5,656 nt of DNA from Kiritimatiellales bacterium (GCA_028692515.1 JAQUXG010000121.1:1-5656), one strand, 5' to 3'. Shown: positions 1-5,656, numbered from the stretch's first letter. The notes: generated from the sequence alone by a model not told the origin. Numbers and translations are program-made.

Positions 1-348
1 GATTACTTACCGCTGGGTAACTTTCCCCCGGAATTTGTCACCCCGCCGATGGGGGACATTGAAATGGCTCGCGAGCTGTGTGCTGACGAATACAAGCGGG
101 AGCACGAGGCGTTGCTGAGTCTCTCTGCAAGGTTGCGGGCGAGCGGAGTGAATGCGCAGGCGATTCTGCTGAAAGGCAACGCGGCCGAACTGATTCTCGA
201 GCAGGCCGAAAATCTGGATGTTGATATGATTGTGATGGGCTCTCACGGACATGGGCTTCTGCGTAAAATGCTGATCGGCAGCGTGACCGAAGCGGTTCTG
301 CGCGATGCGCTATGCAATGTTCTGATTGTTCCGGCACCATTGGAATAA
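1..348 (+). CDS. Universal stress protein (UspA family), C-terminal part, 5' end outside window
   Basis: The frame is open from the first base, so the gene begins upstream; 115 codons are visible before TAA at 346-348. The ATG at 49 is probably an internal methionine, because the codons before it (DYLPLGNFPPEF...) read as normal protein and no ribosome binding site precedes it. The diagnostic feature is the nucleotide-binding signature G-x2-G-x9-G-S near visible residues 80-94 (GSHGHGLLRKMLIGS), preceded by the typical DVDMIVM strand and followed by the closing strand NVLIVPAP. Usp proteins with this motif bind ATP and are cytoplasmic dimers linked to stress survival; their exact biochemical role is often unknown. 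The visible part would be most of a single roughly 140-160 aa Usp domain, but a tandem two-domain form cannot be excluded. The next gene starts 10 bases after its stop, which suggests an operon. Confidence 0.93.
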   Translation, partial: DYLPLGNFPPEFVTPPMGDIEMARELCADEYKREHEALLSLSARLRASGVNAQAILLKGNAAELILEQAENLDVDMIVMGSHGHGLLRKMLIGSVTEAVLRDALCNVLIVPAPLE

Positions 349-353
349 GGAGG
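347..353 (+). promoter_or_regulatory. Strong ribosome binding site deciding the start of the secretin-like gene
   Basis: AAGGAGG overlaps the stop codon of the stress-protein gene and lies 5 bases before ATG 359. It decides the start: the longer in-frame ATG at 326 lies inside the upstream gene and would put 11 residues in front of an otherwise perfect signal peptide. The overlap with the upstream TAA makes translational coupling plausible. Confidence 0.85.
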
Positions 354-358
354 TCGCG

Positions 359-1177
359 ATGAGACTGTTTTTACTCCTTTTACTTTTCGCCGGGGTTGCC
401 CGCGCTCAGGAGTCAACGCTTACGCTTTATCCGGTACGCTATGCTGATCCGGCAAGGATCGCCGAAGTGGTTCCGGTGATGATGCCGTCCACCAACGGGC
501 TGAACGTTCAAGTTATAGACCGTAAGCTGGCGGTGCGGGGAACGGCTGAACAGCATGCCGTGGTTGAGACGATGTTGCGCGAGCTGGATAAGCCGCCGAA
601 AAATGTGCAGATCAATGTGCAGTTCGCGCGGAGCGGACAGGCCTCAAGTCACGAAGCCGGACTCCGCCAAAAGGGACCGATTATTATCCGCAATGGCGAG
701 GTACACGGTTCGTTTGAGGGGCGTTTCAGTAATCAGAGCACGACATCGAACGAAAACACCACGCAGATGCTGGTGGCGATGAACGGGCGCAGTGCGACAT
801 TGCAGATAGGCGAAACGGTGCCCTATCTCGCGTGGCTGACGGAATACAGCTGGCGGCACGGCTATATCCGCGAAACGCATATTGAATGGCGCAATGTCGG
901 TTCGTTTCTGGCGGTTCAGCCGGAAATTATCGGCGCCGGGCCGATGATCTGTATCCGCCTGATCCCGACGCTGAGCGGCAAGCTGAAAGACGGTAACGAA
1001 CAGACGATTCAGTTTACCGAACTGGCCACCGAAGTGATCGCGCGCGACGGGCAGACGGTTTCGATCGGCGGGTTCAGCAAGGATGAGGATTTTTCGTCGA
1101 AATTCCTCGTCGGCCGCTCCGACGGAAGCGAGTCGTCGATCACCGACATTACCCTGACGCCGAAAATTCTTCCTTGA
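359..1177 (+). CDS. Short exported secretin-like protein (reduced GspD/PilQ-type fold)
   Basis: The product is 272 aa. Residues 1-16 form a Sec signal peptide (MRLFLLLLLFAGVARA) with likely cleavage at ARA|QE, so the mature protein is periplasmic or in the outer membrane. Residues 21-85 look like a secretin N-domain (LYPVRYADPARIAEVV, VRGTAEQHAVVETML, LDKPPKNVQINVQF). The rest carries secretin-core hallmarks: NGRSATLQIGETVPY (142-156), FLAVQPEIIGAGPMICIRLIP from 183 (a strand pair like the L-V-P-x-I of secretins), DGQTVSIGGF (230-239) and a closing strand ITDITLTPKIL. Full secretins of type II/III secretion or type IV pili are usually much longer, have several N-domains, and carry a V-P-x-L-G-D-I-P-x-x-G-x-L-F signature after the IGG strand. 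That signature is missing here, where SKFLVGRSDGSESS stands instead. Whether it forms a pore is therefore doubtful; it may be a structural, accessory or divergent secretin. No pilus or secretion genes are adjacent in this window. Confidence 0.8.
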   Translation: MRLFLLLLLFAGVARAQESTLTLYPVRYADPARIAEVVPVMMPSTNGLNVQVIDRKLAVRGTAEQHAVVETMLRELDKPPKNVQINVQFARSGQASSHEAGLRQKGPIIIRNGEVHGSFEGRFSNQSTTSNENTTQMLVAMNGRSATLQIGETVPYLAWLTEYSWRHGYIRETHIEWRNVGSFLAVQPEIIGAGPMICIRLIPTLSGKLKDGNEQTIQFTELATEVIARDGQTVSIGGFSKDEDFSSKFLVGRSDGSESSITDITLTPKILP

Positions 1178-1194
1178 TTTCCAACCCTTGGAAA
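1178..1194. repeat. TTCCAA/TTGGAA palindrome, copy A
   Basis: Seven-base perfect arms TTTCCAA and TTGGAAA surround CCC, centred on 1186. It begins directly after the stop codon of the secretin-like gene. No T-run follows on the plus strand, so it is not a classical terminator. It is the first of three related palindromes in this gap. Confidence 0.75.
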
Positions 1195-1200
1195 AATCGC

Positions 1201-1243
1201 GGTAAAAAGTTCCAATGTCTGGAAAAACGGCTACCCTTTTTTT
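1201..1243 (+). terminator. Possible weak terminator-like structure ending in a T-run
   Basis: GGTA (1201-1204) can pair with TACC (1232-1235), enclosing the TTCCA/TGGAA stem of palindrome copy B. One base later comes a run of seven T (1237-1243). The layout resembles an intrinsic terminator for the stress protein/secretin-like unit. The stem is short, rich in A/T pairs and broken by internal loops, so this is a tentative call. Confidence 0.22.
1210..1235 (+). repeat. TTCCAA/TTGGAA repeat, copy B (26-bp unit)
   Basis: Imperfect palindrome: TTCCA and TGGAA arms (1210-1224) around ATGTC, centred on 1217, followed by AAACGGCTACC. The whole 26-bp unit matches copy C at 22 of 26 positions by hand alignment. 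The differences are two bases in the palindrome centre and two in the tail. Confidence 0.75.
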
Positions 1244-1267
1244 CCAATGATTGGAAAAACGGAGACC
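1239..1267 (+). repeat. TTCCAA/TTGGAA repeat, copy C, perfect palindrome joined to a ribosome binding site
   Basis: Ten-base perfect arms TTTTTCCAAT and ATTGGAAAAA flank a single central G at 1249 (1239-1259). The tail ACGGAGACC (1259-1267) matches the tail of copy B (ACGGCTACC), but here it supplies the GGAG used by the phosphatase gene. Centres of copies A, B and C are at 1186, 1217 and 1249, i.e. 31 and 32 bp apart, about three turns of B-DNA. This suggests an operator array for a dimeric regulator, or a local duplication of a dispersed repeat. Which of these is true is not visible from one locus. Confidence 0.75.
1261..1264 (+). promoter_or_regulatory. Ribosome binding site deciding the start of the HAD phosphatase
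   Basis: GGAG lies 6 bases before ATG 1271. An in-frame ATG at 1247 sits inside the perfect palindrome, lacks a ribosome binding site and would add eight residues (MIGKTETF) translated from the repeat. The start at 1271 also places the DxD motif at residues 13-15, close to the N-terminus as in the family. Confidence 0.7.
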
Positions 1268-1270
1268 TTC

Positions 1271-2053
1271 ATGAAAGATTTGCAGGGTAAAAAGGCGTTC
1301 ATCTGCGATATGGACGGAGTGATTTATCACGGAAGCAAGTTGCTGCCGGGTGTGCTTGAGTTTGTTCAATGGATGCAGAAAGAGGATAAAAAGTTTGTTT
1401 TCCTGACCAACAGCAGCGCGCGTACGTTGCGTGAGCTGAGCGAAAAGCTGGCACGCATGGGTCTGAAGGTGGATGAAAGCCATTTCTATACCAGCGCCAG
1501 AGCGACCGCGACGTTTCTCGCCACCCAGAAGCCGGGCGGCAGTGCCTATGTGATCGGCGACGCCGGCATCATTAATGCGCTCTACGACGAAGGCTATTCA
1601 ATTAACGATACCAACCCCGATTACGTGGTGGTGAGCGAGAGCCCCAATTATGACTACGCCCGGATCTGCCACGCCACCAAGCTGGTGTTGAACGGCGCGA
1701 AGCTGATCGGTACCAATCCCGACCTGACCGGGCCAATTGATGGTGGACAGATTGTTCCGGCGACCGGCGCGCTGCTGGCTCCGATCGAGCTGGCGACCGG
1801 TGCCAAAGCCTATTACGTCGGCAAACCGAACCCTCTGATGATGCGCAATGCTCTCAAAAAGCTCGAGTGCCGCCGGGAGGAGACCGCAATCATCGGCGAC
1901 CGGATGGATACCGACATTATCGCAGGAGTCGAGGCGGAAATCACAACCGTGCTGGTGCTGAGCGGTGTGACGAAACCGGAGGATATTGACCGGTTCGCCT
2001 ACCGCCCGGATTATATCCTGAACGGCGTTGGGGACATCATCCACGGAGTATAA
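1271..2053 (+). CDS. HAD superfamily subfamily IIA hydrolase (NagD-like sugar- or nucleotide-phosphate phosphatase)
   Basis: The 260-aa product has all four HAD catalytic motifs: motif I DMDGVIYHG with nucleophile D13 and acid/base D15; motif II LTNSS at 45-49; motif III lysine K185 in VGKPNP; and motif IV GDRMDTD with D210 and D215 for magnesium. The long C2-type cap lies between motifs II and III (about residues 65-180), including the stretch GTNPDLTGPIDGG that is typical of NagD/p-nitrophenylphosphatase relatives. Family members dephosphorylate small phosphorylated metabolites in the cytoplasm; E. coli NagD acts on UMP, others on 2-phosphoglycolate or pyridoxal phosphate. Substrate cannot be assigned from these motifs. 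Length is close to NagD (about 250 aa), and the gene appears intact. It stands 93 bp after the secretin-like gene behind three palindromes, so it probably has its own regulation. The kinase gene follows after 59 bp on the same strand. Confidence 0.93.
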   Translation: MKDLQGKKAFICDMDGVIYHGSKLLPGVLEFVQWMQKEDKKFVFLTNSSARTLRELSEKLARMGLKVDESHFYTSARATATFLATQKPGGSAYVIGDAGIINALYDEGYSINDTNPDYVVVSESPNYDYARICHATKLVLNGAKLIGTNPDLTGPIDGGQIVPATGALLAPIELATGAKAYYVGKPNPLMMRNALKKLECRREETAIIGDRMDTDIIAGVEAEITTVLVLSGVTKPEDIDRFAYRPDYILNGVGDIIHGV

Positions 2054-2084
2054 ACCGCGATAGTTAAATTACTTGTTTGAATAC

Positions 2085-2106
2085 GGGTTTAGAAACACTA
2101 AACTCC
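2085..2106 (+). promoter_or_regulatory. Small hairpin immediately before the kinase start codon
   Basis: GTTTAG (2087-2092) and CTAAAC (2098-2103) are perfect arms around AAACA. Two further G-C pairs (2085-2086 with 2105-2106) are possible across one bulged T. It ends 6 bases before ATG 2113. No T-run follows, so it is not a terminator. It could affect translation initiation or be a protein site; both are inferences. If translation instead begins at TTG 2077, it lies inside the coding region. Confidence 0.35.
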
Positions 2107-2112
2107 CGCCTT

Positions 2113-5100
2113 ATGAGCAGACGTAAATTTCTTAGAAAAACGCAGTTACTTAAGCTGATCGACCGGCTTCCCGGGATCGTTTACCAATACCGCCAGTGGA
2201 AAAACGGGCGGTGTGCGTTCCCCTACTCCACCCCGGATATTGAGACCATCTTCTTTGCCACCCCCCATGAGCTGGCAAAGGATGGGCAGGTTGCATTTGA
2301 CCGCATTGGCCCGAAGTCTATTGATCTCATCCGCGAGACACTGCGCAATTCGGCGGAAAATCTGACCGAATATGAAATTACGTTCTGCGTCCATTCTCCA
2401 CAGGGCCTGATCCACTGGATTCATAACCATGCCGTACCTGAACGGCTGCGCGACGGCAGCACACTGTGGCACGGTTACATGGAAGATATCACTGCGGAGT
2501 ATGAGGCAACAGAAAAGGCCAAACAGCGGGCGGCACTGCTGGACGTTATTTTCGAGAATCTCCCCGACCATATTTATTATATGGATCGCGAATCACGGGT
2601 GCTGGGAGCAAACCCCGCCTGCTGCAAATACCATGGACGGTCTGCCGACGAGATAATCGGAAAAACCTATCTTGATTTTTATCCCAATGAAATCGGACAG
2701 AAACTGTATAACGAGGAACAGAAATTAATGGCTGGCGGGCATCAGCTTCGCGAACGGGAACAGCATGTACAGGCGGACGGACATATCATCTATCTGGAAT
2801 CCGTTAAAAGTCCGCTGAGAAGCAAGTCCGGCCGGGTTATAGGTCTGGCGGGGATTTCCCGCGACATCACGCAACAAGTTGAGCACGAAAAAGCGCTGCT
2901 CAAAGCCAAGCAGGATGCCGAACACAACGCCGCATTTCTACAGACCATTTTCGACAATGTCGAAGATAGTTTTTACTGTAAAGACCTTGAGTTAAGGGTG
3001 ATTACCGGCAATGCCGCCTGGGTGAAAAGTCGCGAAGCAACCTCCATTGAGGAACTGATTGGAAAAACCGATATTGACCTTTTTCCCGCACCGCTCGGAA
3101 AAGAGTTATACGAAAAAGAAAAGCAGCTGCTGAAAAGCAGATCGGGGGTTTTCCGAGAACGAAACCGGCAGGTGCGTAAGAACGGGGACGTGGTTTACAG
3201 AGAATCCGTCAAGTGTGTCATGAAAAACAAAACCGGCCAAATCATCGGGTTGGTCGGTATATCCCGGGATGTCACGGAGCAGGTTGAAAATGAAGAGGCT
3301 CTTCTTCAGGCCAAGCAGGCGGCGGAACAAAGCGTCTCATTTATCAAAGCCATCTTTGATAACATTGAAGACCAGTTCTATTACAAAGACCGGCACTCCA
3401 AAGTTCTGGGCGGCAATAAAGCCTGGGTGAAATCACGCGGGGTGAATTCCATTAACGAACTGGTTGGGAAAACCGACATTGATTTGCATCCTGCCCCTCT
3501 GGGTCAGCAGCTGTACGATAACGAGCAGCGACAGATCGCGGCGGGGGAAGTGACGCGTATCCGCGAACGGCATGTCTCCCCTGACGGACAGGTTCAATAC
3601 ATTGAAGCGGTTAAATGTCCGATGCGTAACGAGCGGGGTGAAGTGATCGGACTGGCCGGTATTTCCCGTGACATCACCAAACAGGTGGAAAACGAAAAAA
3701 TTCTGATTGAGGCTCAGCAGGATGCCGAGGCCGCTAATAAGGCGAAAAGCGCCTTCCTAGCCATGATGAGTCATGAAATCCGTACACCCATGAATGGTGT
3801 AATCGGCGCGTCCAGTTTATTGCTCGGCACAGAACTCACCGCGCAGCAGGAGGAATTTGTTCATACCATTCAGGTCAGCGGAGAAAATCTGCTGACGATC
3901 ATTAACGACATTCTCGACTACTCGAAGATTGAAGCCGGAAAAATCGAGCTGGAGAAAATTCCATTTAATCTGCGCCTATGCATCGAAGATGCATTCGATC
4001 TGTTTGTGCAGACGGCCGCAAAGAAAAATGTCGAACTGCTCTATTATGTTGATCCAGACGTTCCGAAAGCACTGATTGGCGATACAACCCGCCTGCGACA
4101 GGTTCTCGTTAATCTGATGGGAAATGCCATTAAATTCACGGAAAACGGCGAGGTCAGCCTGAAAGTTCACAACCTGATTGCCGATGAAAAACAAAGAACC
4201 TGTCAGCTGGAGTTTGCAATTCAGGATACCGGTGTCGGTATTGCCGATGAACACAAGGATCGGCTGTTTCAGGCCTTTACACAGGCAGATTCATCAAGCA
4301 CCCGTAAATACGGCGGTACAGGACTGGGTTTGACAATCAGCCGCAAATTGACAGAGCTGATGGGCGGAAAAATATGGTTTGAGAGCGAAGCCGGAAAAGG
4401 ATCCACCTTTTTCTTCACGGTCACCCTGCCGATCGGTTCGGCAGCAGATCATAAGGCTGAACATCTGCCGATTGAACTGTTGCGCGGAAAACGGGCTCTG
4501 ATTGTAGATGATAATAAAACCAACCGTTGGCTGCTCAGCGACCAGCTGGCACAGTGGGGCATGCTTTCTGAAGCCTTTGAGCATCCGGAAAGAGCGCTTA
4601 AGCATCTGGAAGACGGCCACCCGTACGATATCGCGCTGATTGACTTTCAGATGCCTGATATGACCGGCAGCGATCTGGCAAAAAAAATATACCGGCTCAA
4701 AAACAGACCGCCGCTGCCTCTACTGATTCTAAGCAGCTCCTACGAGGATATCCCGCCGGATCCATCCATCACCGCCCACTTATCCAAGCCGGTTAAAGTC
4801 GGAAAACTGTGCGATCATATTCTAAAGGCGCTGAGTGATACGAAGACTAGTTCTAAAGAAAGTGAAGCCGCCGGAACACAGATTCAGCCGAAGAAAAAGC
4901 GTTCGATACGCATTCTGGTCGCTGAAGACAATGCCATTAACCAGCGAATCATGCAGATGATGCTGCAGCAGCTTGGCTGTGAAAACGCCGTATTGGTAGC
5001 CGATGGTGAGGCCGCTGTCGCCGCCGCAATGGATGCCGAATATGATGTGATTTTAATGGATGTGCAGATGCCGCACCTGAACGGACTGGAAGCCACCCGC

Positions 5101-5277
5101 CGAATCCGGGAATTGACTGGAAGTCCCGATAAACCATGGATTATTGCGCTGACCGCCGGCGTTATGCAGGACGAACAAAAATCTACCGTAGAAGCCGGCA
5201 TGAACGAATTTATGGCAAAACCGTTAAGTATAGACCAGCTTAGAGAAGCCATAGACCGTCTACACCCGGCCGATTAA
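2113..5277 (+). CDS. Soluble hybrid histidine kinase: PAS x4, HisKA, HATPase, two receiver domains
   Basis: The 1054-aa product has no signal peptide or membrane segment and should be cytoplasmic. Domains in order: PAS (about 17-127, LPGIVYQY to MEDIT); three similar PAS domains (about 140-253, 273-388, 408-522), each ending in GISRD(I/V)T and followed by a short charged helix likely to be a coiled signalling linker; HisKA with phospho-accepting H554 in MMSHEIRTPMNGVIG; HATPase with N667/N671 (NLMGNAIKF), DTGVG from 705 and GGTGLGL from 734; receiver 1 with D799/D800, D844 (LIDFQMPD) and K892, with Ser at the usual Thr position (LILSSS); receiver 2 with E938/D939, D983 (LMDVQMPH), the ALTAG threonine and K1036. 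Both receivers look able to accept phosphate. There is no HPt domain and no DNA-binding output, so a separate phosphotransfer protein is expected. ATG 2113 was chosen over TTG 2077; neither has a clear Shine-Dalgarno, so the start is uncertain by 12 residues. The sensed signal is unknown. The gene ends overlapping the convergent 3D-domain gene by 4 bp. Confidence 0.95.
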   Translation: MSRRKFLRKTQLLKLIDRLPGIVYQYRQWKNGRCAFPYSTPDIETIFFATPHELAKDGQVAFDRIGPKSIDLIRETLRNSAENLTEYEITFCVHSPQGLIHWIHNHAVPERLRDGSTLWHGYMEDITAEYEATEKAKQRAALLDVIFENLPDHIYYMDRESRVLGANPACCKYHGRSADEIIGKTYLDFYPNEIGQKLYNEEQKLMAGGHQLREREQHVQADGHIIYLESVKSPLRSKSGRVIGLAGISRDITQQVEHEKALLKAKQDAEHNAAFLQTIFDNVEDSFYCKDLELRVITGNAAWVKSREATSIEELIGKTDIDLFPAPLGKELYEKEKQLLKSRSGVFRERNRQVRKNGDVVYRESVKCVMKNKTGQIIGLVGISRDVTEQVENEEALLQAKQAAEQSVSFIKAIFDNIEDQFYYKDRHSKVLGGNKAWVKSRGVNSINELVGKTDIDLHPAPLGQQLYDNEQRQIAAGEVTRIRERHVSPDGQVQYIEAVKCPMRNERGEVIGLAGISRDITKQVENEKILIEAQQDAEAANKAKSAFLAMMSHEIRTPMNGVIGASSLLLGTELTAQQEEFVHTIQVSGENLLTIINDILDYSKIEAGKIELEKIPFNLRLCIEDAFDLFVQTAAKKNVELLYYVDPDVPKALIGDTTRLRQVLVNLMGNAIKFTENGEVSLKVHNLIADEKQRTCQLEFAIQDTGVGIADEHKDRLFQAFTQADSSSTRKYGGTGLGLTISRKLTELMGGKIWFESEAGKGSTFFFTVTLPIGSAADHKAEHLPIELLRGKRALIVDDNKTNRWLLSDQLAQWGMLSEAFEHPERALKHLEDGHPYDIALIDFQMPDMTGSDLAKKIYRLKNRPPLPLLILSSSYEDIPPDPSITAHLSKPVKVGKLCDHILKALSDTKTSSKESEAAGTQIQPKKKRSIRILVAEDNAINQRIMQMMLQQLGCENAVLVADGEAAVAAAMDAEYDVILMDVQMPHLNGLEATRRIRELTGSPDKPWIIALTAGVMQDEQKSTVEAGMNEFMAKPLSIDQLREAIDRLHPAD
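2530..3678 (+). repeat. Tandem PAS-domain repeat inside the kinase (three units of about 134 codons)
   Basis: The same landmarks recur at 2548, 2947 and 3352 (IFENLPD, IFDNVED, IFDNIED), spaced 133 and 135 codons, then GK-T-x-x-D, an R-E-R/R-E-R-x stretch, ESVK/EAVK and GLxGISRD(I/V)T. Units 2 and 3 are closest: 36 of 55 residues are identical between residues 275-329 and 410-464, including an unbroken GKTDIDL and PAPLG. This indicates internal duplication. The first PAS domain (about residues 17-127) is clearly different and is not part of the array. Confidence 0.85.
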
Positions 5278-5656
5278 CGCCAGACCTTAACCGGAAGCTG
5301 TTGACGCCCCCACTCCAGCGCCTGCTGGTGGGTTCCAAAGAAAAGGTCAATGCGCGCAGGCCCTTGAATGGCTCCGCCGGTATCCTCTACCCGCCCGTAG
5401 CCGTAACCGGGGATGTACAGGATGGTTCCAAAGGGATAGTAGCGCCGGTCGGCGGCGATCGTTCCGGCATGCGCTTTGACCCCGGATGCGGTGATGCCGA
5501 CTTTTTTCGGTTTTCCTTTATTCGGGCCGGAGGAATACACGGTTCGCCACGGAGCCCACCAGACGCGCTCCCAACCGCAGCACGTTCCGCAATCGCAGTA
5601 GCCGGTCGCTTCAATCGTCACCGTGCGCGGCGCAACGCCGCGCGGCGGACGGATGG
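5274..5656 (-). CDS. 3D-domain (MltA-like) cell-wall protein, 5' end outside window
   Basis: The frame stays open to the right edge; 126 codons are visible before TAA (5276-5274). A GTG at 5621-5619 could be read as a start, but the codons before it (IRPPRGVAPRT) run smoothly into VTIEATGYC, no ribosome binding site is seen, and this family normally has an upstream export signal or other N-terminal region. I therefore treat it as an internal valine. Counting from that valine as 1, the three aspartates that name the 3D domain are present: D58 (TIAADRRYYPFGT), D80 (GRVEDTGGAIQG) and D92 (ARIDLFFGTH). The end QQALEWGRQQLPVKVW is also typical. The domain is the catalytic double-psi barrel type found in MltA lytic transglycosylases, which cleave peptidoglycan glycan strands, and in wall proteins such as Bacillus YocH/YuiC. 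The start of the domain has a CDCGTCC cysteine cluster (C9, C11, C14, C15), often seen in these proteins. An envelope location is expected, but its signal lies outside the window. Confidence 0.88.
   Translation of the reverse strand, partial: IRPPRGVAPRTVTIEATGYCDCGTCCGWERVWWAPWRTVYSSGPNKGKPKKVGITASGVKAHAGTIAADRRYYPFGTILYIPGYGYGRVEDTGGAIQGPARIDLFFGTHQQALEWGRQQLPVKVWR

Noticed and set aside
326..358. Upstream ATG 326 as the start of the secretin-like gene
   Set aside because: It lies inside the stress-protein gene, has no ribosome binding site and spoils the signal peptide; ATG 359 has AAGGAGG at ideal distance.
1247..1270. Upstream ATG 1247 as the start of the phosphatase
   Set aside because: The ATG is in the centre of the perfect palindrome and the extra residues come from repeat sequence; GGAG before ATG 1271 fits better.
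1178..1270. CRISPR-like array from the three spaced palindromes
   Set aside because: The repeats are only partly conserved, there are just three, the spacers are very short and no cas genes are present.
644..1483. A 279-codon open frame on the minus strand across the secretin-like and phosphatase genes
   Set aside because: It is antisense to two well-supported genes, spans their intergenic palindromes, and its translation shows no recognisable motif; it reads as a shadow frame.
2077..2104. Promoter TTGAAT-N16-TAAACT before the kinase
   Set aside because: The match to a sigma-70 consensus is loose and would place the transcript start almost at the ATG; kept as a note in the findings but not annotated.
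4884..5252. Minus-strand open frames under the kinase receiver domains
   Set aside because: They are antisense to conserved receiver motifs and show no domain signatures of their own.
5619..5621. GTG as the true start of the 3D-domain gene
   Set aside because: The frame stays open to the window edge with sensible protein sequence, and no ribosome binding site is visible; starting here would also leave no room for an export signal.

Overview
The window holds five protein-coding genes, two of them cut by the window edges. No RNA genes, CRISPR arrays, insertion sequences or integrase-type genes were seen. GC content is moderate, Shine-Dalgarno sites are classical in front of two genes, and there is a signal peptide, a secretin-fold protein and a 3D-domain wall enzyme. 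This fits a Gram-negative, probably environmental bacterium. The gene style and the TTCCAA...TTGGAA palindromes between genes remind me of the Verrucomicrobiota/Kiritimatiellota group, but that is an impression and no taxonomic marker is present.

Layout. Positions 1-348 (+) carry the C-terminal part of a universal stress protein with a complete ATP-binding motif. Ten bases later, behind a strong AAGGAGG, comes a 272-aa exported secretin-like protein (359-1177, +). It has one N-domain-like segment and a shortened secretin core without the usual gate signature. The 93-bp gap 1178-1270 is the most structured non-coding piece: three TTCCAA/TTGGAA palindromes with centres 31 and 32 bp apart, the last running into the ribosome binding site of the next gene. 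Positions 1271-2053 (+) encode a HAD-IIA (NagD-like) phosphatase with all four catalytic motifs. After a 59-bp gap with a small hairpin, positions 2113-5277 (+) encode a 1054-aa soluble hybrid histidine kinase: four PAS domains (three forming a tandem repeat), HisKA, HATPase and two receiver domains. A 3D-domain (MltA-like) protein runs in from the right edge on the minus strand (5656-5274). Its stop codon and the kinase stop codon share the palindrome TTAA.

How the genes relate. The stress protein and secretin-like gene look like one transcription unit. The phosphatase probably has its own control from the palindrome-rich gap. The kinase may be co-transcribed with the phosphatase or have its own promoter. 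The 3D protein is an independent convergent gene. No single pathway visibly joins them. The parts most worth following up are the helically phased palindromes, the reduced secretin and the PAS triplication. I did not find convincing evidence of a wholly new biological system.
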